Source: Rhodocyclales bacterium
GTDB taxonomy: Bacteria; Pseudomonadota; Gammaproteobacteria; Burkholderiales; Rhodocyclaceae
Assembly: GCA_026399475.1 (NCBI GenBank)
Contig: JAPLQY010000012.1
Span: 39,957 to 103,956, forward strand
Reading direction: 5' to 3'
Length of the DNA: 64,000 nt
Positions 21,782-30,930 of the stretch are shown here, piece by piece (positions within the stretch are counted from its first letter, which is position 1; each line of letters opens with the position of its first letter). Under the pieces are notes generated by a model. The model did not search any database, was not told where the DNA came from, and saw nothing but the letters and a program-made list of their open reading frames with translations. Both the position numbers and the translations under genes were made by a program.

Positions 21782-21866
21782 GACGGCTTTGCACAGCCGT
21801 CCGGCTACGTCGGCACGGAGCAGTGCTCCGCGCAACCCCGACTCCGCCCCCGCTTGGGCGGGGGCC
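21782..21866. repeat. Cluster of three short hairpins downstream of hslU
   Basis: CGGACGGCT/AGCCGTCCG (21782-21805), CGGAGCA/TGCTCCG (21818-21832), CCCCCGC/GCGGGGG (about 21848-21865). Confidence 0.6.
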
Positions 21867-21883
21867 AGGGGGTGGGAGCGTAA

Positions 21884-22759
21884 TTGATCGAGCGCATCGC
21901 CGGCATCGTCTTCCCGATCTACGCGGTAGTGGCAGTCGGGTACGGCTACGGTCGCTGGAAGAAGCCAGACATGGCTTTTGCCAACCAGCTCAACATGGAC
22001 ATTTTTGTTCCGGCGCTGGTGTTCGCCGCACTGGCGTCGAAGTCCTTCGACATTGCGCAGAATCTTCCACTGCTGCTGGGCGCCGCCGCCGTTGTGCTCG
22101 GCACAGGACTGCTCGCGTGGCCGGTGGCGCGCATGCTGGGCGTGGCGGCCAACACCTTCGTGCCACCGATGATGTTCAAGAATGCCGGCAACATGGGCTT
22201 GCCGCTGATGGTGCTGGCCTTCGGCGAATCTGCGCTGCCTGCTGCCGTGGTGCTGTTCTTCATCGAGAATTTCCTGCACTACGCGCTGGGCACCTGGCTG
22301 CTGGATCACCGCGCGAGGCTGGGCAATCTCTGGCGGGTGCCGGTCATCGCCGCCACGCTGGCCGGGTTGGCGGTGAGCCTGCTGCACTTTCCCCTGTGGC
22401 AGCCCTTGTGGCTGGGCGTCAAGCTGCTGGGCGACGTGTCGATTCCGCTGCTGCTGTTTTCGCTCGGGGTGCGGCTCACCGACAGCCGCCATGCCGACTT
22501 GCACATCAGCCTGGTCGGAGCACTGACCTCGCCCGTCGCCGGAGTGCTGGTGGCGTTGCTGATGAACCTGGTGCTCGGCCTGACAGGGCGCGATGCTGCC
22601 ATGCTGCTGCTCTTCGGCGCCCTGCCGCCGGCCGTGCTCAATTACATTTTCGCCGAGCGGTATCAGCAGGAACCTGAACGCGTGGCCTCCATCGTGCTGA
22701 TCGGCAATGTGGCGGCGCTGGCGATCATTCCGCTGATGCTGGCCTGGGTGCTGAACTGA
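21884..22759 (+). CDS. AEC (auxin efflux carrier) family transporter
   Basis: 291 aa, ~10 TM; FPIYAVVAVGYGYGRW, MMFKNAGNMGLPLMVLAFG; TTG start. Confidence 0.9.
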   Translation: MIERIAGIVFPIYAVVAVGYGYGRWKKPDMAFANQLNMDIFVPALVFAALASKSFDIAQNLPLLLGAAAVVLGTGLLAWPVARMLGVAANTFVPPMMFKNAGNMGLPLMVLAFGESALPAAVVLFFIENFLHYALGTWLLDHRARLGNLWRVPVIAATLAGLAVSLLHFPLWQPLWLGVKLLGDVSIPLLLFSLGVRLTDSRHADLHISLVGALTSPVAGVLVALLMNLVLGLTGRDAAMLLLFGALPPAVLNYIFAERYQQEPERVASIVLIGNVAALAIIPLMLAWVLN

Positions 22760-22781
22760 TGAGCCGCCTGCGGAGAATGCC

Positions 22782-23807
22782 GTGACGACCGGGACGACAA
22801 GCGTCTTGCAGCCCGATGCGCGTCTGGTTGCGGCCCTGGTGCGTGCCGGTCTCATCAACAGTTTGGGCGGCGCGCGCTTCGAAGCGCTGCCCGGCGGCGT
22901 TTCTTCCGACATCTGGAAAGTAACGACTCCCGAGCGGACCTTCTGCGTCAAGCGCGCGCTGGCCAGGCTCAAGGTGGCGGCTGACTGGAACGCTCCGGTG
23001 GAGCGCAACCGCTACGAAGTGGCCTGGACCCGCATCGCCCACGGTATCGTCCCCGGCGCGGCGCCCGAAATCCTGTATCACGACGAAGCCGAAATGTTTT
23101 TCGCCATGCGCTATCTCGACCCGGCCGATCATCGACTGTGGAAGAACGAACTGCGCGACGGGCGCGCCAACCCGACCGATGCCGGCGCAGTCTGTCGCCG
23201 CCTGGGCCGCATACACGCCGCCACGGCAAACAATCCGCAGGTCGCGGCACAATTTCCGCGCCATGACATCTTTCATGCGATCCGCCTCGAGCCCTATCTC
23301 GAAGCCACGGCCGCGGCCCATCCGGATCTGCACGAGATTCTGTTCGGCCTCAGCCGGCGCACGGGAGATACCCGCATGGCCATGATCCACGGCGACGTCA
23401 GTCCGAAGAACATCCTGCTGGGCCCCGACGGCCCGGTATTTCTCGATGCCGAATGCGCCTGCATCGGCGACCCGGCCTTCGACCTCGCCTTCTGCCTCAA
23501 TCACATGCTGCTCAAGTGCCTGTGGAATCAGGCAGCCCGCAGCGGTTTCCACGCCTGTTTCGAGGCCATGGCAGAGGCCTACCTGAGCGAAGTGAACTGG
23601 GAGCCGGGCGACGCCACCGAGCAGCGCGCCGCCAGCCTGCTCCCCGGCCTGCTGCTGGCCCGCGTCGATGGCAAGTCGCCCGCCGAGTACATCCACACCG
23701 ACGCGGACCGCGACCGTGTCCGGCGCTGTGCGCGCGCCTTGCTTGAATCACCACCGTCGCGCCTGTCGCAGGTGCTGGCGGCCTGGAAGAAGGAGCTGGA
23801 CGCATGA
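22782..23807 (+). CDS. Aminoglycoside phosphotransferase (APH)-fold small-molecule kinase
   Basis: 341 aa; MIHGDVSPKNILLGPDGPVFLDAECACIGDPAFDLAF catalytic loop and metal-binding motif. Confidence 0.9.
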   Translation: MTTGTTSVLQPDARLVAALVRAGLINSLGGARFEALPGGVSSDIWKVTTPERTFCVKRALARLKVAADWNAPVERNRYEVAWTRIAHGIVPGAAPEILYHDEAEMFFAMRYLDPADHRLWKNELRDGRANPTDAGAVCRRLGRIHAATANNPQVAAQFPRHDIFHAIRLEPYLEATAAAHPDLHEILFGLSRRTGDTRMAMIHGDVSPKNILLGPDGPVFLDAECACIGDPAFDLAFCLNHMLLKCLWNQAARSGFHACFEAMAEAYLSEVNWEPGDATEQRAASLLPGLLLARVDGKSPAEYIHTDADRDRVRRCARALLESPPSRLSQVLAAWKKELDA

Positions 23808-25096
23808 GTAGCCTCATCAAGTCCGTCATTGCGCGGCGTGTCTGGGATTCCCGCGGCCGCCCGACGGTGGAAACCGAAATCACGCTGGAAGGCGGCAGGA
23901 CCGGCCGCGCCATCGCACCGGCCGGCGCATCGACGGGGAGCGCCGAAGCGGTAGACCTGCGCGACGGCGGCGCGGCCTTCGGCGGCCATGACGTGCAAGG
24001 CGCCTTGCGCGCGGTCAATGGCGAAATTGCCGGCTTGCTGATCGGGCGCGATGTTACCGATCAGTCCGGCCTTGACGCTGCGCTGATCGAACTCGATGGC
24101 ACGCCCAACAAGCATCGCCTCGGTGGCAACGCCATCGTCGCCACCTCGATGGCCATTGCCCATGCCGCCGCCGCATCGCAGAACCTGCCGCTGTGGCGCT
24201 ACCTCGGCGCGGGCCGCGCGGACTTTCATTTGCCTCTGCCGGAAGTTCAGATCTTCGGCGGCGGCGCGCATGCCGGCCGCCGAGTGGATGTCCAGGACTT
24301 CATGGTGATTGCGGTGGGTGCCAGCGATTACGCGCAGTCGCTGGAATGGACCGCCGAGGTCTATCGTGCCGCGGGGCTGCTGATGAGCGAGGCCGGATTG
24401 CTTGCCGGCGTAGCCGACGAGGGCGGCTGGTGGCCCGCCTTCGACAGCAACGAGCAGGCGCTGGATTTCCTGCTGCGCGCCATCGAGCGCGCCGGCTACA
24501 CGCCGGGGCAGGACGTGGCGATTTCGCTCGACATCGCCGCCACCGACTTCGGCCGCAAGGGGCAATACAGCCTGGCGCGCGACGGGCGGCGCATTGATTC
24601 GGATGGCATGTGCGAGATGCTGCTGGGCTGGCTGGCACGCTACCCGATCGTGGCAATCGAAGACCCGCTGGCCGAGGACGACGCCGAGGGCTTGCGCAAA
24701 TTCACCGCCGCCGCCGGGCCAAATGTGGAAGTGGTGGCCGACGACTTCATCTGCACCAATGCGGCGCGCATAAGCAGTGCCGCAGAGCGCGGCGCCTGCA
24801 ATACCGCGCTGATCAAGCCGAATCAGGCCGGCACGCTGAGCGAAACCAGGGCGGCATTCGACGCCGCCCATGCCGCCGGCTGGGAGACAATCATCTCCGC
24901 GCGTTCCGGCGAAACCGAAGATGTCACCATCGTGCATCTGGCGGTCGGCTGGGGCGCGAAACAACTCAAGGTGGGTTCGTTTTCGCGCTCCGAACGCATG
25001 GCCAAGTGGAACGAGGGGCTGCGCCTGGCCGCAGCCCTCGAGCAGGCCGGCGGCCGCCTCGCGCCGCGGGAGAGTTTTCCCTGGGGGCGAAGATGA
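23804..25096 (+). CDS. Divergent enolase-superfamily paralog (phosphopyruvate hydratase-like)
   Basis: 430 aa; ARRVWDSRGRPTVETEITLEGG, GASTGSAEAVDLRD, ADEGGWWP, IKPNQAGTLSET, SARSGETED, LKVGSFSRSERMAKWNE; ATGA overlap with the kinase. Confidence 0.92.
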   Translation: MSSLIKSVIARRVWDSRGRPTVETEITLEGGRTGRAIAPAGASTGSAEAVDLRDGGAAFGGHDVQGALRAVNGEIAGLLIGRDVTDQSGLDAALIELDGTPNKHRLGGNAIVATSMAIAHAAAASQNLPLWRYLGAGRADFHLPLPEVQIFGGGAHAGRRVDVQDFMVIAVGASDYAQSLEWTAEVYRAAGLLMSEAGLLAGVADEGGWWPAFDSNEQALDFLLRAIERAGYTPGQDVAISLDIAATDFGRKGQYSLARDGRRIDSDGMCEMLLGWLARYPIVAIEDPLAEDDAEGLRKFTAAAGPNVEVVADDFICTNAARISSAAERGACNTALIKPNQAGTLSETRAAFDAAHAAGWETIISARSGETEDVTIVHLAVGWGAKQLKVGSFSRSERMAKWNEGLRLAAALEQAGGRLAPRESFPWGRR

Positions 25097-25278
25097 AGGT
25101 CGCTGAGTCACCAGGCGGATTGGGACAATTTCTGACAGGCGACAATGACAGCGAGGGCCTTGCCGCGGTTTATGATGCCGATGAGCTATGCGTGCTGTCG
25201 GCCTAAGCCCGCCTTTGATATTGCTATTCCAGGTGCGTAGTGGCACGATGATCGTCAATTCCAGGACGGCGTAGATTC

Positions 25279-25881
25279 ATGATAAAGCGCATCGACTTTT
25301 GGTTCGACTTCGCCAGTACCTACTCCTATCTGTCGGCCTTGCGAATTGACCCGCTTGCGTCTGCCAAGGGCGTGAAGGTTAACTGGAGGCCTTTTCTGCT
25401 GGGCCCCGTGTTTGCAGCCATGGGCTGGAACGACTCGCCCTTCAATATTTATCCGTCCAAGGGTCGCTATATGTGGCGGGACATGGAGCGCCTCTGCAAA
25501 TATTATGGAATCCCGCTAAGGCGTCCATCCAAATTTCCCCGCAATGGCATTCGACCTGCTCGCATTATCTGCGCCCACCAGGATGCACCCTGGGTTCCTG
25601 ATTTTGTACGAGAGGTGTTTTCCGCGGGCTTTGCCAGGGATCAAGATATTGGCGAACGTGAAGTGGTGGTTGGTTTGCTTGAAAGCATGGGGCTTGACGC
25701 CGAGGTCCTGATCGCTGTTGCAGAAAGTCCCGAGGGCAAGGATCGCTTGCGGCGTCAAACAGAAGAAGCATTTAACCTGGACATTTTCGGTGCGCCAACT
25801 TTCATTGTGGGCGGAGAAATGTTTTGGGGAAACGACCGGTTGGAGCAGGCATTGGCCTGGACAGAGGGTATCCATGATTGA
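25279..25881 (+). CDS. 2-hydroxychromene-2-carboxylate isomerase / DsbA family protein
   Basis: 200 aa; FWFDFASTYSYLSALRI ... RPFLLGPVFAAMGWNDSP ... FGAPTFIVGGEMFWGNDRL. Confidence 0.92.
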   Translation: MIKRIDFWFDFASTYSYLSALRIDPLASAKGVKVNWRPFLLGPVFAAMGWNDSPFNIYPSKGRYMWRDMERLCKYYGIPLRRPSKFPRNGIRPARIICAHQDAPWVPDFVREVFSAGFARDQDIGEREVVVGLLESMGLDAEVLIAVAESPEGKDRLRRQTEEAFNLDIFGAPTFIVGGEMFWGNDRLEQALAWTEGIHD

Positions 25882-26063
25882 TTGGAGCCAGGTAACTCCT
25901 TAGCTCGACGGATGCTGGCGCCGCAGTAGTCGAACGGCATTTCAGGGTCGAAAGTACCCTTTCGAGTTTTCGATAGCAGACACTCAAACGCCCATCCCGT
26001 ATTTCCCGTCGACAAATCTCGAGCGGCCTCGTTGGCCGCGGGCCGACTTCCTCTCCCGCCAAC

Positions 26064-26594
26064 TCAAGTTTCGGCGACTGGTTGAACTTCTCCCTTCGCT
26101 GCCCTTCCCTGCCGCCTCAACTTCCAGAGACGAGCGGCACGCGCAATGAAGGCGCCGCTGAGTGCACCGTAAAGGGCAGCGATTGTGCTTGAGAATTCGA
26201 GACTCTTCGCCAGTTCCGGACGCATGGCGAGCGTTGCCCCGACGACGTACTTGATCGAAAAAATGCCCAGGATCAGCGCCATCGGCATCCAGCTGCCGGG
26301 CAGGTGGAACAGGTCCGTGTTGCGGTCGTACCGGGTTGGAGCGGGTGCCGGGCGTGGCGACAGCAGCCGCACCATGATTGCGGTGGCGGCAATCCACGCC
26401 AGCAATATCATGGGTGCGAGGCCGAAGCTCGATATCGTGCCCGACAGGGATAGCCCGGTCATTACAACCGGGAGGATCAGCATGCGCGTCAATCCGGCGC
26501 TGCGCGCCCGAGCCTGGCTGAATCCAAGCCACAGCAATGCCAGCAGAAGGGCCCAAACCCAGACGGGAGTATTGGCAATGATGCGGGAGAGCAT
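26064..26594 (-). CDS. Conserved-looking membrane protein (DUF6622-like)
   Basis: 176 aa with about 4-5 hydrophobic helices. Confidence 0.65.
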   Translation of the reverse strand: MLSRIIANTPVWVWALLLALLWLGFSQARARSAGLTRMLILPVVMTGLSLSGTISSFGLAPMILLAWIAATAIMVRLLSPRPAPAPTRYDRNTDLFHLPGSWMPMALILGIFSIKYVVGATLAMRPELAKSLEFSSTIAALYGALSGAFIARAARLWKLRRQGRAAKGEVQPVAET

Positions 26595-26663
26595 GACGGT
26601 CCTCTCTTTCTGTGCCGATTGGATGGCGCCAACGGCAGCTCCGGCCGAAGAAGGCGCAGCCTG

Positions 26664-29600
26664 TCAGGCGGCTTTCTGCCGACCGCCCAGGCGGTCGAGG
26701 TAGAGATACACCACGGGTGTCAGGTACAGGGTCAGGAACTGCGACAGCATCAGGCCGCCGACGACCGCCAGGCCGAGCGGGCGCCGCACTTCGGCGCCGG
26801 CACCCCAGCCCACGGCAATCGGCAGCGTTCCCACCAGGGCAGCCATGGTGGTCATCATGATCGGCCGGAAGCGCACCATGCAGGCCTCGAAAATCGCCTG
26901 CGCGGGGGCTGTGTTTTCCTTGCGCTGCTTTTCCAGCGCAAAGTCGATCATCATGATGGCATTTTTCTTGACGATGCCTATCAGCATGATGATGCCGACA
27001 AAAGCGTAAAGACTCAGATCGACGCCGAACACCAGCAGCGTGACCAGCGCGCCCAGGCCCGCAGCGGGCAGCCCCGAAAGGATGGTGAGGGGGTGCACGA
27101 AGCTTTCGTAGAGGATGCCGAGCACGATATAGACCACCAGGATGGCGATCAGCAGCAGCACGCCCAGCCCCTGCAAAGAGGCCTCGAAAGCCTGCGCCGC
27201 GCCTTGCAGGCTGGTGGTCAGCGAGGCCGGCATGTTCATTTCGCGTTCCATCTTGCGGATGCGATCGACGGCATCGCCCAGCGAAACGCCGGGCAGCAGA
27301 TTGAAGGAAAGCGTCACCGAGGGCAACTGGCCCTGATGGTTGACCGTCAGCGCCTGGGTGCTGCGGCTGATGCGGGCCACGGTATCGACCGGCACCAGTT
27401 TGCCGCTGCCGGAACGGACATGGATTTTCGACAGCGTGGCCGGGTCGGCCTGCAGCTCGGGCGCGACTTCAAGGATGACCTGGTACTGGCTGGTGGCGGC
27501 GTAGATCGTCGAGATCTGGCGCGAACTGAAGGCGCTTTGCAGCGCGTCTTCGATCTGGCTGATGCTGATGCCGAGCGGTGCCAGTTTTTCTCGGTCGATG
27601 TCGAGCGCAATGACCGGGCTCTGGTTTTTCAGGTTGGTATTGACGTCGATGAACCCCGGCAACTGGCGCAGCCGGTCGAGCAGGGTGTCATTCCAGCGGT
27701 AGAGTTCGGCCAGATCCGTATCCTGCAGCGTGTATTGGAATTGTGCGTTGGTGACCTGGCCGCCGATGCGGATCGGTGGCGGATTCTGCATGAAGACGCG
27801 AATGCCGGGCACGGCGGCCAGCTTGGGGCGCAGGCGGGCGATGATTTCGTCGGGCTTCTCCTTGCGCTCGCCGTGCGGCTTGAGGTTGAGTACCAGCGTT
27901 CCGGTATTGGAGGTCGGGCGCGGGCCGCTGGCGCCGACGAAAGATCCCAGGGTGCGCACGCTCGGATCCTTCGCCAGAATTTCGGCCACGGCGCGCTGAC
28001 GCTGCATCATCGCCGGGAAGGAGATGTCCTGCGGGCCTTCGGTCGAGGCGATGATCTGCCCGGTATCGCCGCTGGGCAGGAAGTCCTTGGGTACTGCCGT
28101 ATAGAGCAGGGTGGTGAAGATCAGGGTGAGGACGAAGGAGAGCATGACCCACAGCGGTCGCGTCATGCACCAGCGCAGCGAGTCGCGGTAGGCGGCCAGC
28201 AACGCGTCGAAGAAACGCTCGAAGGCCATGAAGAGGCGGCCGTGCTGCTCCGGTTCGACGTGTTTCAGGTAGCGGCTGCAGAGCATGGGTGTCAGCGTCA
28301 GCGAGACGAAGCCCGAGACCAGGATCGCGGCGCAGATGGTGACGGCGAACTCGTGCAGCAGGCGGCCGACGATGCCGCTCATGAACAGTACGGGAATGAA
28401 CACCGCGATCAGCGAGAGCGTCATCGACATGATGGTGAAGCCGATCTCGCGCGCACCGCGGATCGATGCCTCGAAGGGTTCCTCGCCGTTCTCGATATGG
28501 CGGATGATGTTCTCCAGCATGACGATCGCGTCATCGACGACGAAGCCCACCGACAGCGTGAGTGCCAGCAGGGACAGGTTGTCGAGGCTGTAGCCCAGCG
28601 CGTACATGATGGCGAAGGTGCCGATCACCGAGATCGGCAGCGCCAGTGCCGGGATCAGGGTGGCCGACAGGTTGCGCAGGAACATCAGGATCACCAGGAT
28701 CACCAGGAAGCCGGCAAGGACCAGGGTGAACTGCACGTCGCCGATGGCGTCGCGGATCGAAACGCTGCGGTCGTAATGCACCTGGAGTTCGATCGAGGCC
28801 GGCAGGTTGGCCTGGAAGGCCGGCAGCACGCGCTTGATTGCGGCTACGGTTTCAATCGTGTTCGACCCCGGCTGACGCAGGATCGCGAGCATGATGGTGC
28901 GCCGGTCGTTGAACCAGGCGGCGACCTTGGCGTTTTCCACGCTGTCGATGACTTTTGCCAGTTCTTCCAGTTTCACCGGTGCGCCGTTGCGCCAGGCCAC
29001 AGTCAGGGGTCGATAGGCCGCGGCATTCATCAGCTGCCCGTTGGCTTGCAGGGCGAAGCTTTGCCGCGTGCCGTCGAGCGTGCCCAGCGGCTGGTTGACA
29101 TTCGCATTCCTGACCGCGGTCTGCAGTTCGTCGATGCCGATGCCGCGCGAACTGAGCTGGGCCGGGTCGGCCTGGATGCGCACGGCGTATTTTTGCGAAC
29201 CGAAGACATTGACCTGGGCGACGCCGGGCAGCGTCGATAGGCGCTGGGCGAGCTGGGTTTCGGCATACTCGTTGACCACCCAGGTGGGCAGCGTGGTCGA
29301 GTTCATGGCGATATAGAAAATCGGGAAATCCGCCGGATTGACCTTGCGGAACGAGGGTGGGGTCGGCATGTCCGGCGGCAGCTTGCGCTGGGCGGCGGCA
29401 ATGGCCGACTGCACGTCCTGCGCCGCGGCATCGATATTGCGGTCGAGCGCGAACTGCAGGGTGATGGTGGATGTGCCCTGGGCGCTGGTCGAGGTCATCG
29501 AGTCGAGGCCGGAGATCGTCGAGAACTGGCCTTCGAGCGGGGTGGCGACCGAGGCCGCCATGGTCTCCGGAGACGCCCCCGGCAACTGGGCGGTAACCGA

Positions 29601-29735
29601 GATGGTGGGGAAGTCGATGCTGGGCAGCTCGGAGACCGGCAGCGCGCGATAGGCGATGATGCCGAAGATGAGGAAGGCCGCCATCAGCAGCGTGGTCATC
29701 ACCGGCCGGCGGATGCAGAGCTCGGACAACTGCAT
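26664..29735 (-). CDS. RND multidrug efflux permease (AcrB/MdtBC-type, HAE1)
   Basis: 1023 aa; LCIRRPVMTTLLMAAFLIFGIIAYRALPVSELPSIDFPTISVTAQLPGASPETM; VVDDAIVMLENIIRHIE. Confidence 0.96.
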   Translation of the reverse strand: MQLSELCIRRPVMTTLLMAAFLIFGIIAYRALPVSELPSIDFPTISVTAQLPGASPETMAASVATPLEGQFSTISGLDSMTSTSAQGTSTITLQFALDRNIDAAAQDVQSAIAAAQRKLPPDMPTPPSFRKVNPADFPIFYIAMNSTTLPTWVVNEYAETQLAQRLSTLPGVAQVNVFGSQKYAVRIQADPAQLSSRGIGIDELQTAVRNANVNQPLGTLDGTRQSFALQANGQLMNAAAYRPLTVAWRNGAPVKLEELAKVIDSVENAKVAAWFNDRRTIMLAILRQPGSNTIETVAAIKRVLPAFQANLPASIELQVHYDRSVSIRDAIGDVQFTLVLAGFLVILVILMFLRNLSATLIPALALPISVIGTFAIMYALGYSLDNLSLLALTLSVGFVVDDAIVMLENIIRHIENGEEPFEASIRGAREIGFTIMSMTLSLIAVFIPVLFMSGIVGRLLHEFAVTICAAILVSGFVSLTLTPMLCSRYLKHVEPEQHGRLFMAFERFFDALLAAYRDSLRWCMTRPLWVMLSFVLTLIFTTLLYTAVPKDFLPSGDTGQIIASTEGPQDISFPAMMQRQRAVAEILAKDPSVRTLGSFVGASGPRPTSNTGTLVLNLKPHGERKEKPDEIIARLRPKLAAVPGIRVFMQNPPPIRIGGQVTNAQFQYTLQDTDLAELYRWNDTLLDRLRQLPGFIDVNTNLKNQSPVIALDIDREKLAPLGISISQIEDALQSAFSSRQISTIYAATSQYQVILEVAPELQADPATLSKIHVRSGSGKLVPVDTVARISRSTQALTVNHQGQLPSVTLSFNLLPGVSLGDAVDRIRKMEREMNMPASLTTSLQGAAQAFEASLQGLGVLLLIAILVVYIVLGILYESFVHPLTILSGLPAAGLGALVTLLVFGVDLSLYAFVGIIMLIGIVKKNAIMMIDFALEKQRKENTAPAQAIFEACMVRFRPIMMTTMAALVGTLPIAVGWGAGAEVRRPLGLAVVGGLMLSQFLTLYLTPVVYLYLDRLGGRQKAA

Positions 29736-29744
29736 CGTGGTTTC

Positions 29745-30914
29745 CTAGTTTGGCTTGCCGGGCGCGCCGGATTTGTCCGGCTTGCCCTCGGGGGCGTCGG
29801 CAGGCTTAATCCGGGCGCCGGCCGTCAATCGCAACTGGCCTTCGGTGACGACAGTTTCGCTGCCGGCGAGGCCCTCGGCGACGATCGCCAGCTGCTTCTG
29901 TACCGAGGCGATCCGGATCTTGCGCATCTCGACGGTGCCATCTTCCTTCGCCACGAACAGGAAGCTGCCTTCGGCTCCCTGCTGTACCGCTTCGGCGGGA
30001 ATCACTACGGCATCCTTGAGAGTGTCCAGCACCAGGCTCACATTCACGAACTGGCCGGGCGCGAGCTTTTCATCTTCGTTGGGCACTACGGCCTTGAGCT
30101 GGATGGTGCCCGTCGCAACATCGACACCGTTATCGAGAAAGCGGACGGCACCTTCCCAGGCGGCACCGTTACCGGGCAGGGAAACTGCCGCTTGCATGGA
30201 TTTCCGCTCGGAGCGCATGCCGGCCTGCAGCTGCGGCAAGTACTTTTCCGGGACGGCGAAGCCCACATAGAGCGGGCGCACGCGGTTGACCACGGCCAGC
30301 GTCGTTTCGTTGACCTTGACCGCCGTGCCGGGAAATACCAGCTTCGCCCCGACCACGCCGACGAAGGGTGCCTTGATGGTGGCATAGGAGAGTTGCAGGC
30401 GAGCCAGTTCGACAGCGGCAGTATCGGCCATCGCAGCAGATTCCGTTGCCGCCGCTGCCGTGCGCATTTCACTGACCTTTTCTTCCGAGACGAAGCCCTT
30501 GGCGCGCAGGGCAATGTAGCGCTCGACATCGGCGCGCGCCTTGGCCAACTGGGCCTGGCTCTTCGCCAGGTTGGCTTCCATCTGGTTCAGTCGTGCCTGA
30601 AAGTCGGCGGGATCGAGCCGCAGCAGGACATCGCCCTGCCGCACGTGCTGGCCCTCGGTGAACGTCACACTTTGCACCTGGCCGTCAACGCGCGACTTGA
30701 GGGTGACGGCTTCGTAGGCCTCGGTGCGTCCGGTGATTTCAAGTCGCAACGGCATGTCGCGGACGACCGCTTTGGCCAGCTTGACGGGAACCGGCGGCGG
30801 CATCTGTCCTTTCTTGCCGGCGGCGTTCGTTTCGGGCTTGGCGAAGTACCACGCTGCTCCGCCGCCTGCGGCAAGCACGGCGACAATCAGCAGAATAGTG
30901 CGCGTCTTGGTCAT
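29745..30914 (-). CDS. RND efflux periplasmic adaptor subunit
   Basis: 389 aa; membrane-fusion protein lipoyl halves, YIALRAKGFVSEEKVSEMRTAA, IKAPFVGVVGAKLVFPGTAV. Confidence 0.95.
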   Translation of the reverse strand: MTKTRTILLIVAVLAAGGGAAWYFAKPETNAAGKKGQMPPPVPVKLAKAVVRDMPLRLEITGRTEAYEAVTLKSRVDGQVQSVTFTEGQHVRQGDVLLRLDPADFQARLNQMEANLAKSQAQLAKARADVERYIALRAKGFVSEEKVSEMRTAAAATESAAMADTAAVELARLQLSYATIKAPFVGVVGAKLVFPGTAVKVNETTLAVVNRVRPLYVGFAVPEKYLPQLQAGMRSERKSMQAAVSLPGNGAAWEGAVRFLDNGVDVATGTIQLKAVVPNEDEKLAPGQFVNVSLVLDTLKDAVVIPAEAVQQGAEGSFLFVAKEDGTVEMRKIRIASVQKQLAIVAEGLAGSETVVTEGQLRLTAGARIKPADAPEGKPDKSGAPGKPN

Positions 30915-30930
30915 GGGCGGACGAGCCTTT

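Noticed and set aside
25093-25206. 37-aa ORF directly after the enolase paralog
   Set aside because: Too short, no clear features; only weak frame evidence.
26619-29240. 873-aa plus-strand ORF opposite the RND permease
   Set aside because: His/Gln/Asp-rich antisense translation of a clear AcrB-type gene.
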